From contig NZ_KB849780.1 of assembly GCF_000368965.1 (NCBI RefSeq), positions 682,145-746,144 of the forward strand: DNA of 64,000 nt, written 5' to 3'. Below are positions 1 through 8,387 of this stretch, in pieces (positions within the stretch are counted from its first letter, which is position 1; every line of letters starts with the position of its first letter). Under the pieces are notes generated by a model. It was not told the DNA's origin. It did no database searches and was given only the letters and a program-made list of their open reading frames with translations. The position numbers and the translations under genes are program-made. Source of the DNA: Acinetobacter calcoaceticus DSM 30006 = CIP 81.8. Lineage in GTDB: Bacteria; Pseudomonadota; Gammaproteobacteria; Pseudomonadales; Moraxellaceae.

Positions 1-1859
1 ACAACGGAAGTAATGAAACTAGTTATAGCCATGAAAAATGGGTGCGTCTAGAAAGTAAGTGGCAGTATGTAGACCCTGAAAAGATCAGAATATATACCTT
101 AGGAGACTTTATTTCCAATAGTTCTGACTGGGGGAGTAGTGTACGACTAGCTGGTTTTCAGTGGTCGAGTGCTTACACCCAACGAGGTGATATTGTCACC
201 TCGGCATTACCACAATTTTCTGGCTCGGCTGCACTGCCTTCGACATTAGATTTATATGTTAACCAGCAAAAGATTTATTCAGGACTTGTGCCTTCAGGCC
301 CGTTTGACATTAAGCAGCTCCCGTTTATTTCGGGAAATGAAGTCACGCTTGTGACTACCGATGCGACAGGTCAGCAGAGCATTACCAAACAGGCTTATTA
401 TTTTTCATCTAAAATTTTAGCAAAAGGGATTAATGAGTTTTCAGTAGATGTTGGAGTTCCACGTTATAACTATGGGTTGTATTCAAACGATTATGATGAT
501 GCCACCTTTGCTTCGGGTGCGATTCGATACGGCTACAGCAACTCACTGACCTTAAGCGGTGGTGCAGAAGCTTCTACAGATGGGCTATCAAATCTGGGCG
601 CTGGTTTTGCCAAGAATCTGTTTGGTTTTGGGGTAATTAATGCCGACATTGCAGCGAGCCAGTATAAAGATGAAAACGGTTATTCTGCCTTGGTTGGTTT
701 AGAAGGGCGTATCAGTAAGAATATTTCGTTTAATACCAGTTACCGCAAAGTATTTGATAACTACTTTGACCTTGCCCGTGTGTCTCAAATTCGATATTTA
801 AAAGATAATCAAACCGATGCTGAACCCAAAAACTATCTAAGCTACAGCGCACTGGCAGATGAGATTTTTAGGGCAGGAATTAACTATAATTTTTATGAGG
901 GGTATGGAGCTTATCTGGGTTATAACCAGATTAAATTTAGCGACAATTCTTATAAATTAGTGTCTGCCAATTTGAGTGGAAGTATAAACAAGAACTGGGG
1001 ATTTTATACCTCAGCGTATAAAGATTATGAAAATCACAAAGACTATGGCATTTACTTTGCGTTGCGTTATACACCATCTACTAGAATCAATGCGATTACG
1101 AGTGTATCTAGTGAAAGTGGAAAAACAACGTATAGACAAGAAATAAATGGATTTAGTGACCCACAAATCGGTGCATTTGGATGGGGAGGTTATGTTGAGC
1201 GCGATCAGGATGCCAATCAAAACAATGCATCAGTCTATGCTTCTTACCGTGCCCGTGGTGCTTATCTGATAGGTCGATATAATCGAATTGGAGATAATGA
1301 TCAGGTTGCACTTTCGGCGACAGGATCATTGGTTGCGGCAGCTGGACGGATTTTTGCGGCCAATGAAATTGGAGACGGCTATGTAGTCGTGACCAATGCC
1401 GGACCACAAAGCCAAATTCTAAATGGTGGAGTCAATTTAGGAGCGACTGATCGAACCGGTCGATTCTTAATTTCAAATTTAAGACCTTATCAGCTTCATC
1501 ATATCTACCTAGATCCATCATATTTACCTTTAGAATGGGATGTTACTTCGACTAACCAAACAGCATTTGTGGGTTATCGCCAAGGAACCTTAGTAGACTT
1601 TGGTGCTCATCAGGTTGTTTCAGGGCTAGTAAAACTTGTTGATTCGAATAACTCAGCGTTATTACCTGGTTATAGCGTTCGAATTAATGGACAGCAAGAT
1701 GGGGTAGTTGGCTACGACGGTGAAGTATTTATTCCAAATCTATTAAAACAAAACAAACTTGAAGTCGATCTTCTGGATCATGGTTCATGCCAAGTTAATT
1801 TTGCGTATGAAAATAAGCAATACAGTGCTAAAAAATTGGGGCCTTATGTATGTCGATAA
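1..1859 (+). CDS. Csu-type fimbrial usher, C-terminal part (5' truncated by window)
   Basis: This is the outer-membrane usher of a chaperone-usher pilus, which threads chaperone-bound subunits to the cell surface. The frame is open to the left edge of the window, so the GTG at 42 is not the true start and the N-terminal part is missing. What remains has the alternating beta-strand pattern of the usher barrel. It ends in plug and C-terminal domains with two late cysteines (SCQVNF and YVCR). It overlaps the next gene by 10 bases, so the two are co-translated. The following spore-coat-U-type subunit points to the archaic (Csu-like) class. Chaperone and major subunit genes should lie to the left. 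Whether this is the csu locus itself or a paralogue cannot be decided here. Confidence 0.88.
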   Translation, partial: NGSNETSYSHEKWVRLESKWQYVDPEKIRIYTLGDFISNSSDWGSSVRLAGFQWSSAYTQRGDIVTSALPQFSGSAALPSTLDLYVNQQKIYSGLVPSGPFDIKQLPFISGNEVTLVTTDATGQQSITKQAYYFSSKILAKGINEFSVDVGVPRYNYGLYSNDYDDATFASGAIRYGYSNSLTLSGGAEASTDGLSNLGAGFAKNLFGFGVINADIAASQYKDENGYSALVGLEGRISKNISFNTSYRKVFDNYFDLARVSQIRYLKDNQTDAEPKNYLSYSALADEIFRAGINYNFYEGYGAYLGYNQIKFSDNSYKLVSANLSGSINKNWGFYTSAYKDYENHKDYGIYFALRYTPSTRINAITSVSSESGKTTYRQEINGFSDPQIGAFGWGGYVERDQDANQNNASVYASYRARGAYLIGRYNRIGDNDQVALSATGSLVAAAGRIFAANEIGDGYVVVTNAGPQSQILNGGVNLGATDRTGRFLISNLRPYQLHHIYLDPSYLPLEWDVTSTNQTAFVGYRQGTLVDFGAHQVVSGLVKLVDSNNSALLPGYSVRINGQQDGVVGYDGEVFIPNLLKQNKLEVDLLDHGSCQVNFAYENKQYSAKKLGPYVCR

Positions 1860-2878
1860 CTACTGCGAGTCATAGTTTTGGGATGAAGGGTGAAAAGTTT
1901 TCATTGGTCATAAAGTATATTTTAGTAATTGCTCTGTTATTTATATTATATGCATTTTTTAGCTCTGCACATGCTGCTTGTACGGTAAGTGGAACCACTA
2001 ATAATACGTATACTTATACGGCCGCCACTATTAATAGTGATGCAACCATAAACTTTTCCGGCACGATTAGATGTCTTGGCGGACGTACTACTCCTGAAAT
2101 TTCAGCTTATATGTGTATGAAAACCGTATTTACAGGAAACACGAACGCCAATAATAGCGTTTCATTACCTTATACGGTCACTGCAACTGTAGGTGGCGCA
2201 GGTTCTTCTACCACAAATCAGACCTCAAATGTTTGGTATGGACCAGTGAGGACTGTCGCTTCAAATAATATTATTAATTACTCGGTAAATGTAAAAGTAC
2301 CAGCCCGCACTGGTTCGCTCATTGCATATCCTAAAGGTACATATACTGGTACGGTTCAGCTTTTTTGGGATATGCAAGCAAGCTCTAGAACTGTTTGCGA
2401 AGGTAATAGTGGAGGTGGATGGGATTCAGGTAATACCACTATAACAGCTAATTATGTTGTACCGAGTTTATGTCAATTAGATTCAACATCAAATGTAGAT
2501 TTTGGCAATATTAATGATATTGGTTCGACTAGTCGTGATTACACCGCGCAAGGTGCGGTGAATACGACTTGTAACAATGGAACGCCATACAGTATTTATT
2601 TAGGTGATGGAAATAACCGTATTGCTGGTGGCTTTAGACGTATGACAAATGGTAGTAGTCTATATATTCCCTATCAGTTATATCAGAACTCGACTTATAG
2701 TACGGTATGGGATATTGCAGGTGGTGTAACCGCGGTTGGAGGTTCTGGAGGTGTTTCCAAGACGGGATCGGGAAGTGCTCAAAGCACAAATGTGTATGGA
2801 AAAATTCCACAAGGTACTACTATTTCAACGACTCCCGGTAATTACTCAGATACGATAGTTGTTACAGTAACTTATTGA
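1850..2878 (+). CDS. Csu-type pilus tip adhesin-like protein (two spore-coat-U domains)
   Basis: This is a secreted pilus subunit of the spore coat protein U / Csu family, 342 residues and so about twice a single-domain pilin. A long n-region and a hydrophobic stretch lead to a signal-peptidase site near SSAHA-ACTVSG. Two modules follow, each with paired cysteines, one from about residue 44 and one from about 207 (PSLCQLDSTS). It ends in the hydrophobic TIVVTVTY strand typical of chaperone-usher subunits. The position as last gene after the usher and the double-domain size match the tip adhesin CsuE, so tip adhesion is inferred. The ATG at 1850 has a GGGG stretch just upstream. An alternative start at 1883 would give a shorter n-region. 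Confidence 0.85.
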   Translation: MSITTASHSFGMKGEKFSLVIKYILVIALLFILYAFFSSAHAACTVSGTTNNTYTYTAATINSDATINFSGTIRCLGGRTTPEISAYMCMKTVFTGNTNANNSVSLPYTVTATVGGAGSSTTNQTSNVWYGPVRTVASNNIINYSVNVKVPARTGSLIAYPKGTYTGTVQLFWDMQASSRTVCEGNSGGGWDSGNTTITANYVVPSLCQLDSTSNVDFGNINDIGSTSRDYTAQGAVNTTCNNGTPYSIYLGDGNNRIAGGFRRMTNGSSLYIPYQLYQNSTYSTVWDIAGGVTAVGGSGGVSKTGSGSAQSTNVYGKIPQGTTISTTPGNYSDTIVVTVTY

Positions 2879-3382
2879 TTAAATTTATGAATTTAATATT
2901 AAATATGTTTTTGGGTTGGTAATATGAATAGTCGTGATTTTTTTAATGTGATGCTTTAAGCCAAGTTTGATTCGCACATTTAACTCTACCTAAAGGAGCT
3001 ATCTATAAATTTGATTTTTAATTGTTCTAATTTAAAGGAAGTAGAAAAATTTTTAAAGAAAAGATAGTTGAAAAAAGACGGTTAACGGTAATGTTGTTTT
3101 AGGATAAGTAAAAACAGAAAAAGACAAATTAAAAAAATAAGAAAAAACATCTGATGAATAAATACCTTATGAATATTAAATGTATTTTTACACAAGTTAA
3201 CACATTGTACAAATTAAATTACATTTCTCTTAGCTTTATTTAATCTTTCTTATCAATAAAAAAAGCTTTCAGAGGCAAAGCTGGTTATTAATAAATTAGT
3301 TATTTGCATTAAAAAACAAAGTATTAGAATTATGTGGTTGGAAGTTCTCAGATAACTTGTGATATGACTTTGATTAACTAAA
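2879..3382. other. AT-rich intergenic stretch, no gene seen
   Basis: About 500 bases after the pilus operon contain no credible reading frame in either direction and many poly-A/T runs. I see no clear terminator directly after the adhesin gene. The first strong hairpin is the one starting at 3383. This stretch marks the left edge of the AT-rich accessory region. Confidence 0.6.
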
Positions 3383-3490
3383 GACCCTCTTCGGGTTTTT
3401 TTAATATTTGATTTCAATTTGCCAAGCATATTTGGGTACTGGGTACAAAGAGTCCCGCTAAATATGGATTATTGGCGGGGACTTTTACTT
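3383..3490 (+). ncRNA. C4-like two-hairpin RNA element, copy A
   Basis: A short terminator-like hairpin (GACCC-tctt-CGGGT followed by seven T) at 3383-3402 is followed by a second hairpin, AGTCCCGC (3451-3458) pairing with GCGGGGACT (3475-3483) and then T residues. Nearly the same layout and sequence recur at 4756-4858, including TTGATTT-AATTTGCC between the hairpins and GGATTATTGGCGGGG versus CGATTATTGGTGGGG at the end. The second part recurs again near 52548. From memory, multi-copy small RNAs resembling phage C4 antisense RNA exist in Acinetobacter; assignment to that family is inference. Confidence 0.5.
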
Positions 3491-3531
3491 TATGTGTTAA
3501 GCTGATCTTTATAATTATATGGATTAGTAAA

Positions 3532-3762
3532 ATGTTCATTTGCATTGGTGGTGATTTAGACGGTGAAGTTATAAATAACCGTGAAGGTACGTACTTAGAA
3601 GCCAGTGAAATAGATTCAAGTAAACAATCAACATACAACCGCCAGAGCTATATTATTGGTGAAAATACATATCGATTTTGGCTGTGTGCGGAGTTGACCT
3701 ATGCTGAGACAACAAAAATAGCGAATGATTACTTGGCGCAAAAACATCCATATCTTTCATAA
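3532..3762 (+). CDS. Small hypothetical protein (MFICIGGDLDG type)
   Basis: A 76-residue soluble protein of unknown function, with no signal peptide and no membrane segment. The frame stays open upstream to 3472, but those codons lie partly in the terminal hairpin of the C4-like element, so the ATG at 3532 (MFICIGGDLDGEV) is the better start. The central motif STYNRQSYIIGENTYRFW and the acidic, polar composition look like a real folded product. From memory, similar small proteins occur in phage or accessory regions of Acinetobacter. A terminator follows 17 bases after the stop, so it appears to be transcribed alone. Function unknown. Confidence 0.65.
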   Translation: MFICIGGDLDGEVINNREGTYLEASEIDSSKQSTYNRQSYIIGENTYRFWLCAELTYAETTKIANDYLAQKHPYLS

Positions 3763-3778
3763 TTCGGTATTAAAAAAT

Positions 3779-3808
3779 AAGCCCGCCAATTTTGACGGGC
3801 TTAATTTA
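3779..3808 (+). terminator. Rho-independent terminator after the 3532 gene
   Basis: AAGCCCG and CGGGCTT form a seven-pair stem around a ten-base loop, followed by TTAATTTAT. Confidence 0.7.
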
Positions 3809-3841
3809 TCTAAGATGAGTCGGTTAAATACAGCTTAAGTG

Positions 3842-3875
3842 AAAAAAAATTAAAAAAGCCCCTCATATCTGAGAG
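3842..3875 (-). terminator. Terminator read on the minus strand
   Basis: On the minus strand CTCTCA pairs with TGAGGG around GATA (one G-U pair) and is followed by GCTTTTTTAATTTTTT. It lies downstream of the small minus-strand frame at 4038-4214 and supports a leftward transcript there. Confidence 0.5.
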
Positions 3876-4037
3876 ACTAGTCATATCAATTTTCTGGGAT
3901 GAATGGCTGTAATTTCTTAAATAACTAAACAAATCAAATTGATAAAAGTAATTAATAGTATAATAAATCAGTGCACTAATTTATTATTTATAGTAGCAGA
4001 GCCTCAAAACAACTTCCAAGGCACTGTTAATAAGAAA

Positions 4038-4214
4038 TTATTTGTTATTAGGATCAGGTTGTTCATTATTCTCAGGCAGATCTTTTACAGTGCCAGGAAC
4101 TTGTGAAGGCTGAGTTTCAGTAGGTGGTGTTGCTGCAGAATGCTTATTCACTTTAGCTTTGATGATATTGGCATGGTTAGTTGTATTTTGAGAAAAACTT
4201 TTAAAACCCGACAT
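4038..4214 (-). CDS. Small hypothetical proline-rich protein
   Basis: A 58-residue minus-strand frame beginning MSGFKSFSQNTTNHAN and ending in a hydrophilic Pro/Thr/Glu/Asn tail (TPPTETQPSQVPGTVKD). It has no signal peptide or membrane segment and appears disordered. The evidence that it is real is an uninterrupted frame in otherwise stop-rich DNA, a purine-rich stretch (AAGATAAGAAG) before the ATG, and a minus-strand terminator about 160 bases downstream. Function is unknown and the call is tentative. Confidence 0.45.
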   Translation of the reverse strand: MSGFKSFSQNTTNHANIIKAKVNKHSAATPPTETQPSQVPGTVKDLPENNEQPDPNNK

Positions 4215-4541
4215 TTTTATCTTCTTATCTTCACTAGGGAGAGTTCATAGTACGCTTTAAAAGCCGTTATATTGCAGTAGTTTTAAGACTTATGTGTGTT
4301 GATTTGTCCCAGAAAAGATCTTTATCTCGACGACTTATTTCATAAATAAAATCAACTACATATAACCTATTGAGTTTTATCCTTTAAATTTTGAAATTAC
4401 GTTATCCAACTTTCAAGTAGGGGTACATAAAGCACACATATCTAAATTTTTAAAAATTAATTCAATCTAGTTGCCTACAAAATATTGATAGTATAAAAAT
4501 AGTGTTGAGCATAATATGTATGATTAAATTGGAGCATATTA

Positions 4542-4751
4542 ATGCTAAAAGACATTACAATTATTGATTTCCAAGGTAAAGAAAAAAGAGCGCAGGCAAA
4601 CTATACAGAAGTAAATACTAATAAAATCAATCACTCATCGAGAGTTCAGAGACCCAAAGTTGAATATATTTTGTTAAAAGGTGAATGTATTTACCCTACT
4701 TTAAATTTGGTTTTCAACAGTTCTGATGGAAACAGCTATTATATAGAGTAA
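4542..4751 (+). CDS. Small hypothetical protein
   Basis: A 69-residue frame, MLKDITIIDFQGKEKRAQ, preceded by TTGGAGC at a good distance from the ATG and followed within six bases by a strong terminator hairpin (4757-4777). It has mixed charge, no membrane segment and no recognised domain. The tight arrangement of ribosome binding site, frame and terminator supports a real small gene; its role is unknown. Confidence 0.55.
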   Translation: MLKDITIIDFQGKEKRAQANYTEVNTNKINHSSRVQRPKVEYILLKGECIYPTLNLVFNSSDGNSYYIE

Positions 4752-4755
4752 ACAT

Positions 4756-4858
4756 GACCCACTTCGGTGGGTTTTTTAATAGTTGATTTTAATTTGCCGA
4801 ACGTCTTATGGCACAAGAGCCCACACTGAATATCGATTATTGGTGGGGCTTATTTTGT
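4756..4858 (+). ncRNA. C4-like two-hairpin RNA element, copy B
   Basis: ACCCAC-ttcg-GTGGGT plus six T (4757-4777) is followed by GAGCCCAC (about 4817-4824) pairing with GTGGGGCTT (about 4843-4851) and a T-rich tail. It aligns along its whole length with the element at 3383-3490. The first hairpin also serves as the terminator of the gene ending at 4751. Confidence 0.5.
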
Positions 4859-4921
4859 ATTTAAATTATTTTACCTTTTTTGATATACTTTTTTCATTAA
4901 AATTAGATGCTTATAATGTTG

Positions 4922-5343
4922 ATGAATATGAAATTCCATTTAATAATAAGTTTATTACTTTTGGGAATTTTTTCATCTCTGGCATATCCAAAATCAAAAT
5001 TAGAGTTTTTAACCGAGGCCGATGAGCTATTTAATGCACGTGTAGATGCTATCAATAGATTTCAAACATTAGGAATGCTTTCAGAAGAAAGGCAACTTAA
5101 CTTTAAAGAACAGTTGGAACTTACAAATTCAGTTTGTGATCTTGCTCATGTAAATGAGCAGATTAAAAAATTCTATAATGATAATTTTGAACAATCTCAA
5201 GAGTTAGCAAAAGAGAAAACTACTCGTGAACAAATGAATCTAGAATTCGAAAAGAAAATCAGTCTTATCTTAATATTGCTAGGCAATTAACCGGTACTCC
5301 TTATGAGTGCGGTAAGCAGAATTACAAGAAGTTGCTGCAATAG
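4922..5343 (+). pseudogene. Secreted small protein with a frameshift near its 3' end
   Basis: The first frame begins MNMKFHLIISLLLLGIFSSL, a signal-peptide-like start, followed by a charged helical region with one cysteine (SVCDLAHV). It ends at 5290 in an unlikely hydrophobic tail (SLILILLGN). From about 5258 the -1 frame reads NQSYLNIARQLTGTPYECGK and then QNYKKLLQ to a stop at 5341, which looks like genuine coding sequence with a second cysteine. The switch falls in an A-rich stretch (GAAAAGAAAAT). A lost A in a homopolymer is the simplest explanation; programmed -1 slippage is possible. It sits just before the endolysin remnant, so a phage lysis-associated role is possible but unproven. 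Confidence 0.55.
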
Positions 5344-5382
5344 TTTTAATATTTAATAACAGCCCAAGGGGGGGAGTAAGCA

Positions 5383-5848
5383 ATGAAAAACGAAGTCGGC
5401 TTTCCTATTCGTATACGACCCATGCCTCCTGAATGGCTTTTTAAAATAGATAGCTAATGGTTTTAAGGGCAATATGTGTGATTTACCTTTAGATGTGGCC
5501 AATTAATTTATCGCAGAGATTACTGGACAGCTCCACGTTTTGACCAAGTAAGCACAATAAGTTCAGCAATAGCTGAGGAGCTTTGAGATACTGTTGTTAA
5601 TTGTGGTACCAGATTTGCAATGCCACTATTGCAATGAGCATTGAACTTACTTAATAACCAAGGTAAAGCAGGGTGGCGAGATTTAGCAGTGGATGGAGTT
5701 TATGGACCAGCCACCTCTTAAGACTTATCTATCAAAAAGAGGTAAAGAAGACGAGAGAGTCCTAGTACGTGTACTCAATATTATGCAAGGACAACGCTAC
5801 ATTGAAATCTGTGAGCTTAATCCAAGCCAAGAACAATTTTTCTACTAA
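5383..5848 (+). pseudogene. Decayed phage endolysin (GH108 / peptidoglycan-binding type)
   Basis: Broken pieces in one frame read LIYRRDYWTAPRFDQVS, then AIAEEL, stop, DTVVNCGTRFA, stop, and ALNLLNNQGKAGWRDLAVDG with VYGPATS. The neighbouring frame then continues TYLSKRGKEDERVLVRVLNI and MQGQRYIEICELNPSQEQFFY to a stop at 5846. The order RRDYW, D(T)GVN-like, LN..Q, VDGxxGPAT, ..QRYxxIC.xNPSQ..F matches phage lysozymes of the GH108 family with the small C-terminal peptidoglycan-binding domain. At least two in-frame stops and one frameshift near 5725 make it non-functional. A short frame at 5383-5457 (MKNEVGFPIRIRPMPPEW) upstream may be another remnant. This is the clearest sign of a degraded prophage here. 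Confidence 0.7.
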
Positions 5849-5900
5849 CAGAGTTTCTTTATAAAAAGTTTTTGTTGTTATAAACATATTCAATTAAAAG

Positions 5901-5925
5901 GGCGCTAGTTAGCGCCTTATTTATA
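5901..5925. terminator. Hairpin terminator between endolysin remnant and 5934 gene
   Basis: GGCGCT-agtt-AGCGCC forms a strong stem. On the minus strand it is followed by CTTTTAATTG, so it can terminate the leftward gene at 5934-6452. Confidence 0.6.
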
Positions 5926-5933
5926 CTTATTAA

Positions 5934-6452
5934 TTAATCTATATCCTTTCTGTCCTTTTGCTCATACATAGCTTTATCGATCGCATCTCGTAATGTTTTA
6001 GTGCATAGTTTAGTATTTTTTTTATTCATAAATTTATTGAATATTTCATAGACTAAGAAGAATCTATTCATTATTCCTACACATGATTCACGATTCATAA
6101 GTGAAGCTTCTAAAGTTGGGTTATTTAATAAAAACTCTAGACGCTCAGAATCTTTTGCTTGCTCCTTTGAAACGACGACACAGCCTTCAGGTATACCTTC
6201 AATTTTGCTTAAATCTTCCTGTTTAATTTGAATAGCTTTTTTCCACATCGTCCAACTAGTATTAACACGGTGGAATGCATCTGTAGCATCTTGTTTTAAC
6301 TCTTTATTTAAGAAATATTTCAAAACATAGTTTCCAAGGTCTAAATCAAAAGTCAAATATTCAAAATGAGAATTAAAAATATATTCTTTCTCAAATCTCT
6401 GTTGTTCGGTCTGCCAGAAAATCTGCTTTCTCTCCAATTTTGTAGAAAACAT
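5934..6452 (-). CDS. Hypothetical protein
   Basis: A 172-residue minus-strand frame, predicted soluble and helical, rich in charged residues and aromatics (MFSTKLERKQIFWQTEQQRF at the N-terminus). There is no signal peptide. A segment around residues 85-105 (EGIPEGCVVVSKEQAKDSER) resembles short modules seen in some phage-encoded proteins, but I do not recognise a family. A terminator follows the stop codon. Its place beside the endolysin remnant makes a prophage origin plausible. Function unknown. Confidence 0.6.
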   Translation of the reverse strand: MFSTKLERKQIFWQTEQQRFEKEYIFNSHFEYLTFDLDLGNYVLKYFLNKELKQDATDAFHRVNTSWTMWKKAIQIKQEDLSKIEGIPEGCVVVSKEQAKDSERLEFLLNNPTLEASLMNRESCVGIMNRFFLVYEIFNKFMNKKNTKLCTKTLRDAIDKAMYEQKDRKDID

Positions 6453-6648
6453 AAATAAAAACCTCTTATTATTAAGTAAAGAATTATAGTGAATTTACTT
6501 AAAGATCTGGATGATTGATTTCTATCAATTTTTTAAGTGCCTAATTGTTAATCAATAGGTATCTATATAAGCAAAGGAATAGGAAGTAATAAGTTCTAGT
6601 TTTAGCTAATTTAATGAGTAGTATATTGTGGTTCTAAAATTATATTTT

Positions 6649-7029
6649 CTAAGTTAACCAATTTAATGAAGCTATAGCATGAATGCGATCACTAAATAAA
6701 TGCATATTGATTTCTATAGTTTTTTCTCGATCAGCCATTAATAAAAAAATCTTTTTTGTATCGACATCAGACCTATTAGTTAAATAGTCAATTGCTGAAT
6801 TTAGATGGGAATATAGAATTTCTATTTGTTTTTCTGGGATAGAAATAAAAGTAAAAGCCAAAAAGCCAATCTCATTCATCTTTTTTGCATAATAGTCAAG
6901 AGAAGGCTCATTTATCTTTTCTTCGTACTGTTTTAGTATGATTACAGAAGGGAATGGTCCAAGCCCATCAGGAATATAAAGTTTACCTCTAGGACTGTTT
7001 ACTAAGTAATCAGAAAATATGTTTTCCAT
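6649..7029 (-). CDS. Degenerate or truncated alpha/beta-hydrolase-like protein
   Basis: A 126-residue protein whose start resembles dienelactone-hydrolase-like enzymes: LYIPDGLGPFPSVIIL corresponds to the usual PxGxGPFPAVVxxH opening, and a helix-strand pattern follows (LNSAIDYLTNRSDVDTKKIF). Normal members are about twice this length. Where the nucleophile elbow (GxSxG or GxCxGG) should follow the IFLL strand, this sequence reads IFLLMADREKT, so no catalytic residue is visible. It may be a relic or a non-enzymatic domain. The AT-rich surroundings and lack of an operon partner fit an accessory gene. Family assignment is tentative. Confidence 0.5.
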   Translation of the reverse strand: MENIFSDYLVNSPRGKLYIPDGLGPFPSVIILKQYEEKINEPSLDYYAKKMNEIGFLAFTFISIPEKQIEILYSHLNSAIDYLTNRSDVDTKKIFLLMADREKTIEINMHLFSDRIHAIASLNWLT

Positions 7030-7525
7030 ATGTGGCCTTAAAATATTAATGAAGGAGAGGTTGCAGAAAACCTAAATTGCACGCAAGTAAATGTGATAAA
7101 TATCACAAAAAAAAAGTTATAGGTGAAATATCACAATGAAATATAACATTTTCTTATAAAATTTTCCTGTTTTTGGTTAAACAAAATAACTATCTAAATC
7201 TTTTTATACTTCTTTAATCTTAATTTTTGCTTATTCAAAAAAGATGATATATGTCTTAAAAAAGAACGATTAGAATCAAGGAAACTAGTAAAGAAGATGA
7301 TAATTAAATAGGATGAGAAAATGAAATTTTTATTGCTACTAACGATTTTACGTTGATATTAAATATGATAAGTATTGTTGAACTTCTTAAAGTCTTGTAA
7401 GAATCAGAAAACTTTTACGTCGAAGGGGTTTTTAGTCAATAAAATTTTCATATAAAAAAACTATTAATTGAATATACTTCTATATTGGACTAGCTCGTTT
7501 CATTATAGCTAGTAGGAGAATGAGT
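7030..7525. other. AT-rich intergenic stretch with a 12-codon remnant
   Basis: No substantial gene is seen. At 7321-7356 a short frame, MKFLLLLTILR then stop, preceded by GGATGAG, looks like the first residues of a secreted protein whose body has been lost. The rest is poly-A/T-rich and presumably carries the promoter for the recombinase-like gene. Confidence 0.45.
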
Positions 7526-8113
7526 ATGCGTACATATGCTTATTTTAGAGTTGACACCTATGATAATTCTATAGAAGCATCATACAGTTCCTTGCTAAGA
7601 GAACATGGATATGTTGTACAAAAAAATAGACTGATCATTGAAGAGGTCGGAGTTGATAAACCTATTTCCATTCGAGACAAACTAACAAATTTGATTGAAT
7701 ACTCGATGGAAGCGGATGATTTACTAATTGTTAAGGGCATCGATTGTTTAGGTAGTAATTATCGTGAAATTTTAAATATTGTAGAAAGTTTAGAAAAAAA
7801 AGGTATCCGTTTGATTTGTATAGATTACTCTAAACATGAATTGATTGGAGAAATAAGAGTTTTTTTTATCCATTTTTTAAAGTTATGTCTAAATTTTGAG
7901 AAATTACATCTAGATTCTAAAGCAAAATTTAAACATGGTTCTGAGTCTTATAAAGCTGGACGGCCCGAGAAGCTTACAAATGAGCAAAAGCAACTAGTTA
8001 TTGAAAAATACAAAAAGGGTTGGAGTGTGTATAGACTAGCTCAGGAGTTTGAAGTTTCTAGGACGGTGATTCAGCGAATTCTCGATAATGAGACTAAAAA
8101 AAATGGTATGTAG
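7526..8113 (+). CDS. Serine-recombinase-like DNA-binding protein lacking the catalytic serine
   Basis: The N-terminal part (about residues 1-130) follows the resolvase/invertase fold: MRTYAYFRVDTYDNSIEA corresponds to the family start YxRVSTxxQ, and VKGIDCLGSN to the usual DRLxRN helix. The C-terminal part (about 140-190; GRPEKLTNEQ, then YRLAQEFEVSRTVIQRIL) is a helix-turn-helix like that of Hin/Gin-type enzymes. The nucleophilic serine is replaced by Asp10, and the conserved arginines of the DRLxR motif are Cys and Ser. Strand exchange is therefore unlikely and DNA binding or regulation is more plausible. AGGAG at 7511 spaces best to the ATG at 7526. A regulatory link to the nearby pilus operon is speculation. 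Confidence 0.75.
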   Translation: MRTYAYFRVDTYDNSIEASYSSLLREHGYVVQKNRLIIEEVGVDKPISIRDKLTNLIEYSMEADDLLIVKGIDCLGSNYREILNIVESLEKKGIRLICIDYSKHELIGEIRVFFIHFLKLCLNFEKLHLDSKAKFKHGSESYKAGRPEKLTNEQKQLVIEKYKKGWSVYRLAQEFEVSRTVIQRILDNETKKNGM

Positions 8114-8387
8114 ATTCTAATTGTTATCTAAGAAGCCTTTTATAAAATTCTATTTAATTGAGAATATAACTCATGCTATATGTTCTAAACAGTTTGATGT
8201 TTTAATTTATATGAATTTAAAGTGGATTATTAATTTAACTTGTGTAATATGCTGATTGTTTTAATTTTTTGTTAATTTTATTATTTTTGGAATAAGCAGT
8301 TTTAATAATGTTTATTTTATTTGAATAGATCTCTATTGAAATATTTTATATTTAGAAAAGGTATAAAAACATGATAGAGAATATGAA

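Noticed and set aside
6649..7029. Functional dienelactone hydrolase
   Set aside because: The protein is about half the usual length and lacks the nucleophile elbow, so an active enzyme is not supported.
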